From the NCBI GenBank assembly GCA_015680685.1, contig MNCI01027451.1, positions 124,769 through 188,768 of the forward strand: a stretch of DNA of 64,000 nt, in the 5' to 3' direction. Positions within the stretch are counted from its first letter, which is position 1, and every line of letters starts with the position of its first letter. The notes under the pieces were generated by a model. It searched no databases, was not told where the DNA came from, and was given only the letters and a program-made list of their open reading frames with translations. This document shows, in pieces, positions 27,101-39,100 of the stretch. Source of the DNA: Gnetum montanum (taxonomy: Eukaryota > Streptophyta > Gnetopsida > Gnetales > Gnetaceae). The position numbers and the translations under genes were made by a program.

Positions 27101-30100
27101 AGCCCCATTGCAAAATTGAGTGGCAGGTCCACCCGTAGGACCCCAACTCGCTAACCCATCAACCTCACAAATTCAGAAAACAGCCAAAACAAGCAAAGTA
27201 TAAACAAAGTAGCAACAGCAGTCCAACCTGTTTATAATCAGAAGCAATAGTTTCAATAAAACAGTTAGCATATTAGATCTGAAAATACATTAGAGAAGTT
27301 CTGGAGAAATTATTAGAATGTTGTAGATCTGGATAAAATGTTAAAGCCAGAAAAATATTGTGCTGTAATAGATCAAATAGATGCTGTAAATCATTGAGAA
27401 AACTGTTGTAAACTCCAACAAACATTTGCTGTAAAAAGAGAATGAAAATACCACAAGAACATAGATATTTACATGGTTCGGGCCCCTTTTATGCTACCTC
27501 CAGGCCCCTTTTACGCTACCTCCAGAACAATGCTGATCTGCCTTCTATTTTGCTCAGATCTTAAGGACAAAAGGTGCCCTTATAGTTTTCCCAAGCACCC
27601 AATTTGTTACTCCAACAAATCTGAGATCAACATCAAAAAAGACTCTTGTCTCCAAGGTAAAACCTTAATACAATGCTTCCACCTCAAAAACACACCCTTA
27701 AAGGCTACCCCAAGCCTTCTATTTATAAGGAAACATTAGGACCAAACCTCAATCCTGACACATGTGGGATAAAACACATCCCCACATAAACATCACTTTA
27801 CAAATTAACCCCTTTATTTTTATTTTTATTTTTTATTTAATCATTATTTAAAATAATACTAATGTATTTGTCTTCATTTTTCCAACAAACTCTCCCTTGA
27901 AAACAAATCCAACCAGCTTTCAAGAGATGTGCACTTTTAATTAAGCTTCAGCTATCCCAAGCTTCTTCCTATGGAAAATGTGTTTTTCAGCTATCACTGG
28001 TTTTGTTAAAACATCATCAACGTTAAACTTTGTATGGACCTTCTGAACATGCACCAAGCCATCCTGTGTGATTTCTCTTATGAAGTGGAACTGGATATCT
28101 ATATGTTTCGTCCTGGCATGAAAGGCAGAAATCTTTGCAAGATGGATTGCACTCAAACTGTCACAAAACATAGCATACCTTTGTTGTTTTAATCCAAGAG
28201 ATTGCAAGAATCTCTTCATCCATAACATCTCCTTGCATGCTTTTGTGAGGGCTACATATTTTGATTTGGTTGTAGATAAAGTTACCAGTGGTTGTAGACG
28301 TGACAACCAACTCACTACTGCACCACCAAAAATAAATGTGTACCCTGTAGTGGAATGTCTTGTATTATGATCAGTAGCAAAGTTTGCATCTACAAAACCT
28401 TCAATGTGCAGATTAGCATATCCAAAACACAAGCAATGTGTTTTTGTGCCCTTTAATATTTTAGAATCCATTTAACAGCCAGCCAATGATTCCACCCATA
28501 GTTGGTCATAAATCTACTAAACTACTCCAACGACATAAGCAATATTAGGATGTGTACAAACCATGGCATACATCATTGACCCAATAGTAGAAGTATATGG
28601 ACATTTTTCACCTTTTCAAAATCCTCCTTTGACTTTGGACAGTCCTCCTTTGATAAATTAAATTGTGCTAAAAGAGGTGTACTTGCGGGTTTTGCATCCT
28701 CCATGATGAAACATTTTAGAACCTTTCCAATGTAATCTTCTTGACTCAGCCACAACTTCTTCCTTTTATTATCCCTATAAATATTCATTCCAAGAATTTT
28801 CTTTGCTTGTCCCAAATCCTTCATAGCAAATTCTTTGTTCATTTCCAATTTTAGATGTTTTATTTCTGCCATGTCATTTTCAGCAATTAACATATTATCG
28901 ACATACAACAACAACACTGTAATCTTACTGGAAACATCTCTAGAAAAATACATAGTGCTCCAGATTGTTTCTCTGATAATCTTACTGGAAACATGTCCTT
29001 GTTGTCCTCCCTTTTCTCCTTGCTATCCTGAGTTCTCAGCTTGCTGTCATGTAATTTCAGCATGTTGTACAATGTTTATAGATTTGGAAAATCCATGAAT
29101 TTCATTGTCTTCGACTTCTTCAGTCATCCTAAAAGGAGTTTTCATGCTATTTGAGCCATTGTTGTCATTGTCTTTCATTTGCACCTCACTAAACATCATG
29201 TTTTCTCTAAATTTAACGTCCCTTGATCTCACTACACATTTCAATTTAGGATCCCAAAGTCTGAATCCTAAATCATCTTCTCCATATCCAACAAATATGC
29301 AACTTTTAGCCTTGTCTTGTAGCTTAGTTTTGTTCTTCTATGGAATATGCATTAATGCCTTCCATCCAAAAATTCTTAAATGATTGTATGAAATGTGATT
29401 ACCTCTCCAAACAACTTTTGAATCAGCATTATCAATTGAAGAATGTGGAGAATTGTTCACCAAATTTGTTGTAGTCTTAACTGCCTCTCCCCAAAATATC
29501 TTAGGTAGGCTAGCACTTAAAGCCATTGTTCTAGCATGATCCGACAATGTTTTGTTGCATCTTTTAACAACTCCATTTTCCTGTGGTGTACCAGGAGGGG
29601 TATTAATGTGCCTAATTCCTTTATTGTTGCAAAAATCAGCAAATACTTTGGAAGTGTACTCCCCACTGTTATTAGTTTGCAAACATTTTATTTTCAGACC
29701 TATTTCATTTTCTACTCTTGCAACAAATGTTTTCAAAATTGAAAACACTTCATCTTTTGATTTCAGCATATCAACCCAAACCTTTATTATACAATCATCT
29801 ATGAAAGTCACAAAATAAATAGATCCACTAAGAGAAATGAGAGTCATAGGACCACAAACATTAGAATAAACCAATTCTAACTTAATTTTCTTTCTGCTGT
29901 CCAAATCCCTACGGAAGTTTACTCCTGGATTTCCAACTAAATAGTCTTTGCAATCAATTTGGGCATAAGAAAATACAGGAATGAGAGACTGATTTTGAAA
30001 TACCTTTAAGCCTGACCAGCCAATGTGTCCAAGATGTCTATGCCACACTTTAGAACTTTTTGCATCAGAAATAACTACAACAAAGTTGCATGAATCTACC

Positions 30101-33100
30101 ATCAACATATATAAGTTTCCCTTCTTCTTTCCTTTTAGAATGGTCATGATTTCCTCAGAAATCCTCCAATGTGCACCTCTAGTATTGAAATTCAAACTTG
30201 AATCATCTAGCTGTGGAATTGAAATTAGCTTCTTTGTGACTTCAAGAGCATTTCTAATTTTATCCATTGTCACCTTTGGCATCCCTGCTTGTTGTAGACT
30301 TATATTTCCAATTCCAAGAACTTTTAAAGCTTTTCCACTAGTAGCATGTTTTAACTTCATGATAATATGTAAAACAAGACTTATTTGGACAACTGTGAAA
30401 GGAGGTGCCTAAGTCAATCAACCAGATGTCACTGCTACATCCATTTTCCATCATTGTACATAGTTCTTGAACAAAGAAACCAACGTTTTCGTCAGTTGCA
30501 TTTACCTTTGATGTTCCTTTTTCTGACTTCTTCTCCTTTCCTTTATCTTTCTATGCTTTCCATGCAAAGGAATCCTTCTTCAAATGACCTTTCTTTTTAC
30601 AGAACCAACACTCTTGAGTTTGAGTTTTGCCATGTGATACACCTTTGTTCTTGCTTCTCTTCTTGCTTGGAAAACGTCTCCTACTTCTCCCTCTTTCCTT
30701 TGCTACATGAACATTTCCAGATCCAGAAGACTCTTCTACTCTTACTTTTGAATCTTGAAGGGTAGACATGACCTGTTCAAATGTCATAGATGAAACACTC
30801 ATAGAAGTAGTAATAGATGTCACAATTGCAGACTAGGAATCAAGTAAGGAGTCTAATAGACCATAGGATATAACTAAATTTCGAATAACAATTTTATATT
30901 CTTCAAACCTATTTAGATTTCCCATCAACTCAACCAAATGATCTTGGAAGGACACATAAGATCTCTTTTTGCATCTAAAAACTTTCTGATAAATATGAAA
31001 GGTATTCAAACTATTCTTCAACGTTTGCCACAAATCATGTGGATCCATATGAAGTTTAATTGACACTAGGATTCCATTGCTTAGGGTTGGATATATGAAA
31101 GATTATGCCTTAATCTTAATTTTTCTCCAATCAACATTTGACATTCCCATTGGTTGAGAGGGTTTGGCACTCCTTTTGTGCTAAAACAGCCTTCATCAAA
31201 ATGTTCCAGATGTTCCAGTTCCTTCCTACCAATGTTTCCGTTGTTTGTAGCCTCTCCATCTCTTTAGATCTAGCTCCGATACCAATTGTTATAATTGGAT
31301 GTGATGGTTTCAATAAAATATTCAATAGATCAGATTTGAAAATACACTAGAGAAGCTCTGGAGAAATTATTAGAATGCTATAGATCTGAATAAAATGTTA
31401 AAGGAAGAAAAATACTGCACTGTAGCAGATCAAATAGATCCTGTAAATCATTGAAAAAATCACTGTAAACTCCAGCAAATGTTTGCTGTAAAAATAGAAT
31501 TAACATAGCACAAGAACACAGAGATTTACGTGGTTTGGGCTGCTTTTACCCGACCTCCACAACAATGCTGATTTGCCTTCTATTTTGCTCAGATCTTAAG
31601 GACACAAGTTATCCTTATAGCTTTTCCAGGCACCCAATCTGTTACTCCAATAGAGATCTCAGATCAACATAAGAAAAGACTCTTGTCTTCAAGGTAAAAC
31701 CTTAATACAGTGCTTCCGCCTCAAAAACACACCCTTAAAGGCTACCCCAAGCCTTCTATTTATAAGGAAACATTAGGACCAAACCACAATCCTCACACAT
31801 GTGGGATAAAACACATCCCCACATAAATATCACTTTACAAACTGACTCCTTTATTTTTATTTTTTATTTAATCATTATTTAAAATGCAACATTCTTTTAA
31901 AAACATAAAAGGAAATACAACAAATAATACTAATGTATTTGTCTTCATTATTCCAACACATTCAACCCCACCCTAGAGCGCAAACTAAATATGGTACGGT
32001 AGCCTTGTACAGTGACAATGGCTCTGTTCCTAGCTATGAACTACATCTAGCACCACTCTGTGGTGCTCAGTGTCAACAAAAGCTGCCGCTTCTTGGAACT
32101 CTTTGAAAGCGGTTACTTGTTGAACATTCCATAGCGTTTCCCTCCCTATCCTGGTGAAGCTCCTTACCCTGGCTAGATGTGCCTTCTCAATGCTTTCGAG
32201 GGTGCATTGTGCCCAACGTTCATGATGACATATGGGAAACGCCCCTCCCAAAGCCACAAATGAGTGTTGCTTTTGTGATTCTGATTGATCTGTTGTTGTA
32301 TCAATGCCTCCTTCTGCGGCTCCTCCTCCCTATGCTCCCATTCCTCCCTCTCCCTCTCTTCTTGGAGTCAGGCATTCTCCTATAGCTCATCCTGAAGCTT
32401 CTGCCTGAGCTCGTCTTTCAGAGCATGTAGGGCTTTTGCCTTTGCTAGATTGCTACAGATCCTCTCTGCCTTGGTTTCCTTCTCATTCTTTTGCGTTAGA
32501 CACTCTAGCTCTTGTTGGAACTCCTTCTCTTGTTGGCTAAGTTGTGCCTTCCAAAAAGTGTGCTTCTGCACCCAGACATGCTCCACCATTCTGGCCCAGC
32601 TGCTTCCCTTGAGATCCTCAAGACCCCACAAACCACACTTGCAGGTTCCAGCCCTTGTTCAGACCTAGCCGCCATAGGGGTTGCCTCTTGTTGTTCCTGG
32701 GGATGCGATGGCTACCCCCTTGTCACCACCAAGACCCCCCAGTCTAGTGCCGCCCTTGAAACTTCCTCCTTTGACCCACTTGAATCAGTACAAATGGCCA
32801 CCACTGAGGGTGAAACACACTACGTCTTAGGCTGCCCCTACCTAGCTCCAAAAGCAAGATAGGAAAGGGTTAAGGCATTGTGCATGGGCAACACTACAAC
32901 TGCCTAGGAAGCCTTGTACAATGGCAAATAGCCTGCTCTTGGGCATGTATTGTTGCAAGTACCCCATGATGTCTCTCCATATCCATAAATGTAGCATCTT
33001 GTTTGAACTCGAATTTTTCTTGTTTGTGCATGCATTCCTCAACATCATTGGTTGCCTCTGGGTGAAGCTTCATTGCAGTCTTCCTAATGTACCTACGTAG

Positions 33101-36100
33101 GGCATGCCACAATGTATTGTGGTTGACCTGCATGATGATGTAAGGGCATTTGTCCTCTTGAAGCCATTGGTGTGCATTGACTTGATGGGCCTTGTATTGT
33201 TGCTTTTACAGCTTCTCTGCTTTGGGATCTTCTCTCTCTTCATTCTTCTCAACCTCCTCCCACTATATTTCTGCTCTGAGTTGTTTGTGCAACTCCTCTT
33301 CGAGTTCATTTTTGGTAGTCACCTCCCACAAGGCCTGTCCTTGCATGGCATTTAGCCTCCCAAGTGGCTTGTTCCTTTGCCTGAGCCTGATTCACCATTT
33401 CTATAGTAGCCCTAGCCAAGTTGGCCTCATATTTTTCTTGGATTTCCCATTGCAGGTCATGGGATTGCACAGAACTAGGGGAAGAAGGCCCATAAGCCAT
33501 GGCTGCCTCTGGTTGTGTGAGATCTATCACCACTGGAACATTTGGTGCTTGGGATGAGTCCTCCCCCATGGTTGGCCGTTGACTTTCGTAAATTGCCATG
33601 CATGGCATATTTTGAGTAGGCCATTGTTTGAGTGGTCATGCAGGGTTGCTATTGACACTGCAGCAAGGCAAGGAGAAACGTTGGGATGTTGACCTTGTAG
33701 CCTAGGCGTAGGTTCTTTGGGAATGTAAAGTGTGCTCCATGTAATTTTTAAACATTGTTGGACTAGACGAAAAATCGGTCAATGAGTTCGGTAGCATCTT
33801 ATCACAACTACAACAACATCTTTGGAATAGGGCTGGGAAAAAAAGCCCTCCGTGTTTTGTAACCCTTGCCCAGTGGGAAGGATGACCTCCCTATTTGTTG
33901 GAATCTTGAGATACTGGGATAGAGCTACCTTTGTGAAGGTAATTCACATACCCCGAAATGTGGTAGAATTGGCCCTCCAGTGCTTGAATAATGAACCATC
34001 CACCAAATTAGGATCCCCCTGTAGCACAAGAAGGAGGGTGGCCTACCTAGCTTGTGCCACTAGATCCCACAACACTTGATTGGCCTGGTACCTCACACAG
34101 GAGGGTTCATAAGTGGGAGTAATCCCCATCGTGCAGGATGCCTCACACCACAACTACAGCCCAAGGGTTGCAACCTACGTGGGTGGAGGAAGTTGAACTT
34201 GGCAGAAAATTAGAGTCCTCCAAATGTGATAGTCTTGAGTCCCTGCAACCCATTGCTAGTATTTGTTTTTCATGACATGAATCCATTGGGTTGAGGTATG
34301 ATTAGCTTGCAGTATGTGGTTGGTGAGAAGTTGGTACCCCATGGTAATGGCATCCTGGAACTTCAATACCCCAAGCTTCCCATCAATATCAAAGGAATAG
34401 GCCCCATAAGTTTGCAAGTGAATGCACAAATTAATGAACTTAAGATGGAATCCCATGCATATCGTTATTTGTCTTAGAGCCTTGCAGCTAACAATATTGT
34501 AAGCTTTCGTAATATCCAATTTGAGATAGATACCTTGGTACTTGGTTGCTTGGAGGGAGTGTAGAACCCTCTGTAATAGAATGACTTGATCCTGAATAAC
34601 TCACCCTTTGATATAACTGGCCTGATGTGCCTTGACTAGGGTGGGCATTAGTGGGGCCTTCTTGCCCACCAACATTTTTGTGAACATGTGAAGTAGAGTG
34701 TTGTAGACCCCAATGGGTCTAAACTAGGATGAGGTAGTGGGATTTGCCATCTTGGGGATAAGCATGATTCTGGATCAATTAATTTCACATCGCACATGTT
34801 GCTAGCACACCATTTGATTGAAAGTATCCAACACATTCTTGTCAAGTATGTTATCAAACTCCCAAAAGATTTCTATGGGCCACTTGTCAGGCCTAGGAGC
34901 CTTAGCCACCTTAAGGGAAGCCATGGCCACTTTTAATTTGCTCCAAGTAAAAGGTTCAAGCAATTTTTGGTTCTCCTTTGCCTTGAGCATTGCATAGATT
35001 GGGATAGAGTGGGAGAGTCTCCTTGGCACACCAAATATTTGCCCAAGATGTGTGCATCACCTAAGCGGTGTCATGAGTTTCATAAAGAATGTTGCCCTTG
35101 TGCACTAGGAGGTGGATTCTTTTAGATTAGTTGTTGGATTTGGCCACTATGAAGAAGAAGCGCATATTACTGTCCCCCTCCTTCAGCCACTTGATGCATG
35201 AGTGTTGTCTCTAGTACATCTCCTCTTCCTTTGACAATGCCTAGAGCTCCTTTAACACTGCCTGCTCAGCTTCTTCGAAGGATTCACCTAACTCTTAGCT
35301 AAGTTTTCTTGGAGAGTCGTCTTGGTGGCCTAGAAGGAGAACTTCTTTTCAGCCTTCCTAGACAAATTTCCCTTTTATGTCTAGGAAGTCCATGGTTGAG
35401 GAAGTCATGGAGGTCCACCTAGGTAGAATAGTCAGCCTAGATGTCTATAACCAAAGGTCGCAACCATGGTTTGGACAGCCAGAATCTCTCAAAATGGAAA
35501 TGTGGAGATGTGTGTCTCGAATTATTCATCAGCTAATACACTAGTAATCGGTGATTTGAGGCTTGTCATTCCTTCCTAGAAACCTAGACATCCAAGTTCA
35601 TTNCGGTGATCTGAGGCTTGTCATTCCTTCCTAGAAACCTAGACATCCAAGTTCATTAGGATATTTGTGCTAATCTGGACCTTGTTGATTTTGGACATTA
35701 TCCGGTCTTTGCCTTGGCACTTGTTGCTCCACATGAAGATGTAGTCTTTGATCTCAATGTGTACTAGATAATGTGAGTTGAGGAAATGTATGAATTGTTG
35801 ATTGCTGAGTGGGTCCTTTGTGTTGCCATCAGATTTCTCCAACCCATGGAGTTGTTGGTACTACTGGCCACGCATGGAAAAAGACTGCTTGACAAAGGTT
35901 AAAACTTGTGACACGTGTCAGCGTCATGCAAACCTCATCCACGTGTCACCCACAGAATTGCATACAACGCAGATAACATGGCCATTTCAACGATGGGGAC
36001 TGGACATCATAGGACCCATCACACCAAAATCTTCTGCAGGGCATAGCTTCATTATTACCGCTACTGAGTATTTTACGAAGTGGGTAGAAGCTGTCCCCCT

Positions 36101-39100
36101 GCGGAAAATCACATCCCAACAGGTTTGCCATTTTATCTTGGACAATATAGTACCAGATTTGGTCTCCCAATGACTATTGTGACTGACAATGGGCCACAGT
36201 TTAGTAGCGCGGAAACCAAATCCTTCTGTGATAACCTAGGCATTAGACAGTCTTTTTCCTCCCCCTATTACCCGCAGGCGAATGGTCAAGCTGAAGCATC
36301 AAACAAAATAGTAATCAATCTGCTCAAGAAAATGCTCGACGGTAACAAGAGACGGTGGCNAAAGAATTTTGCTTAACTATACATGCATGAAGTTATTTCC
36401 CTTCCCTCAAAGCCATCATATTAGCACATGCCTTGAGAAAATTGGATAAAGTAATTTCATCAGGCCCAATGCCGTTTCTAAAAAATGTAGAAAAATGTTT
36501 TGGAGCATCACCATACCATGAATTCTGAACAAAACCAGCATGTGTGTTGTTTTATAAGACAATAATGGAGAATGCAATTGCAGACAAAGAGAAAAGGATT
36601 TAAGGGTAGCTAAAGCATTGAGCATTGCATAAAATGTATAGAGGCTTGGGTGGATTCCTGCCTTTGTCATATCTAATTTTAGGATGAGGGAATGGATGAA
36701 TTTCACTATTTTTATGTCTCTCCAACTTCGGCATTGCACTAGAACCTTCTCAACATCCCATGCTTGATTCATTTGTTACAATTACTTGTCAATTTACCAC
36801 TACTCTACCTTGCTTCATTAAATGGCCTAATTATACCAACAACTATATGCTAGGTTTTTTTTAATGATTATGTTGACAATGTAGCCATAAAATCCAAGAT
36901 GTTTAGTGATAATGCACATGACCTAAACCTAGTACTTCAATGTTGCCTTAAATATGAACTCCAACTTAATCCTAAGAAATTTATCTTTGGAATCAAAACT
37001 GGTAAGATGCTTGGTTTCATAGTATCTGAGGTAGGGATATGTATCGATCCTGATAAGGTTAAGGCCATAACCAACTTATCAGCATCTAGTAATCTTAAGG
37101 AAGTATGAGGTTTATAAGGTAGATTGCAATTCATTGATAGATTCATCTTGAGGCTTACAGATAAGTTAAAACCTATGAAACACTTGCTCAAGAAGGTAGT
37201 TCACTATGAGTGGAACAACCAATGCCAAGAAGCTTTTGACAACATTAAATAAGAGTTAGCCCAATTGCTTATTGTGTACTTTCCCTTAAAGGAGAAATCA
37301 TTCTATAGCTACCTTGCAATCTTTGACACATCCATAGCCTCTTTACTCTTTCAAAAATGAGATGATGGAGCAAAGTTTCCTATTTAATATTTGAGCCATG
37401 TGTTGGTAGCCTATGAGACATGATATACTGAGGTTGAAAAGCACTACCTCTATAGGAGTTAAGTCAACGTCATATGGAAGGACAACATGCTCAGAGCCAT
37501 CACGACAAACATCCATGAGAGTAGCCGAACAGCCAAGTGGAAAGTCATAACAGTCGAGTTTGACCTACATTATGGCTTCTAAGCCTCAACCAAAGGTCAA
37601 GCCATAGTCATGCAATTAACAACTTTCCCACTTGAGGAAAATATAACCTTAGATCCTAAATTCCTAGATGAACATGTCAATATTGGGAATGATGTACTCG
37701 AAGGTTATGAAGCCATCATGCACTTTGATAGAGCTTTAACCACATACAGAGCTATTGCTGTTGTCATCATAACACTTCCTTCGGGGGAGATCCAATCATT
37801 TGCTTCTCATTTTTAATTTTAATGCACTAACAACATAGCAAGATACGAAGTGTTAATAAGAGGTTTGATGATAGCTTGTGACTATGGATTCACATGTTTG
37901 ATGATAAAAGGTGATTCACAACTAGTAGTCAGCGAAGTAACCGAAGTCTATGCTTGAGAAGCCAAACATTTATAGCGTTACTATGATTTAGCCAAAACAC
38001 TCTTTCTATAGTTTACAGATGTTAGTATCCAACATATTTCGTGAGCCAAGAACATCTTAGCTCATGTAATTTCCACGGTATCCTTTTGACATGCCCAATG
38101 TATTTAGCAAGTTACCTTCCATGATAGAAAATTATGCTCTTCCCATGACCTAAAACACTCAAAGCATCTCTATAACAACCATAGATAACATTCCACAACA
38201 TAAGTGGTACGATGACATCAAGTTTTACCTAATGCATGGAGAACCTACACAAAACCTAATTGCTTATCAAAATGATTTTATACATAAATGATCAAAACAA
38301 TGTCATTGTAGCTAATAACACATTATGTCAAAAGTCCTACGATGGTATATTGTTAGTATGCTTTAGAAAATCAAAAGTTAATACAACTAGAATAGGTACA
38401 TGATGGCATATGTGGGGCACATATAGGACCTGGAGCCATGGCTACTAAGATCATATGTTTAGGATACTACTGGCATACATGGAAAGAAGCTGCCTACAGA
38501 AGGTGAAGACTTATGACATCTATCAACGATACAACAACCTTATACACATGCCACCAACTAAGTTACATACTAGTTAGATCACATGGTTATTCTAATGATG
38601 GTTAATTGACATAATTGAACCAATAACTTCTAATTCCTCTATAGGACATAGCTTCATCATCACTATAATTGAGTATTTCACAAAGTGGGTTGAAGCTATT
38701 CCTTTGAGGAAAACAACATCATAACAAGTCTGTAAATTCATTTTAGACAACATAGTATCCTATTTTAGCCTACCTTTAGCCATGGCTACTAAGATCATAT
38801 GCTTAGGATACTATTGTCCCTATATGGAAAGCAACTTCCTATAGAAGGTGAAGACTTATGACATCTGTCAACGATACAACAACGTTATACATGTGCCTAT
38901 GATTGAGTTACATACTAGTTAGATGACATGGGTATTTCAATGATGGATAATTTACATAATTGGACCAATAACTCATAATTCCTCTACAAGACATAGCTTC
39001 ATCATCACTATAATTGAGTATTTCACAAAGTAGGTTGAAGTTATTCCTCTAAGGAAAACAACAGCATAAAAAGTCTCTAAATTCATCTTAGACAACATAG

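Larger units (their letters stand above)
27229..31958 (-). mobile_element. Ty1/Copia LTR retrotransposon with both LTRs, internally deleted
   Basis: Minus-strand element. LTRs at 27229-27887 and 31287-31958 both start TGTT(T)ATAAT and end TTCCAACA. A primer-binding site reading TGGTATCGGAGC on the minus strand lies at 31273-31284, as for initiator-Met tRNA in most Copia. A purine tract AAGGGAGAG precedes the 3' LTR. The gene order gag (30551-31325), integrase (29338-30360), reverse transcriptase (28573-28953), RNase H (27941-28471) is that of Copia. The interior is only 3.4 kb because the reverse transcriptase fingers are missing between 28953 and 29338. The catalytic box is LLYVDNMLI instead of YVDD, and the gag knuckle ends in Ser instead of Cys. 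No matching target-site duplication was seen. Confidence 0.92.
32881..35845 (-). mobile_element. Long L1-like LINE (endonuclease to J-like module), internally deleted
   Basis: Minus strand. From 5': endonuclease part at 35639-35842 ([20 protein letters not shown] then [10 protein letters not shown]). Next is the N-terminal reverse transcriptase (34802-35029, [20 protein letters not shown]), then [12 protein letters not shown] and [20 protein letters not shown] (34256-34519). Within that frame the palm jumps from DGKLGVLKF to [10 protein letters not shown], a block normally about 200 codons further on, so the YxDD region is deleted. The gag-like segment follows (33690-34150), then coiled coil (33306-33608) and an intact-frame J-like module (32890-33151). 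A Gypsy fragment begins at its 5' end. Confidence 0.85.

Noticed and set aside
29552-29818. Plus-strand frames inside the Copia element
   Set aside because: Shadows of the minus-strand integrase frame.
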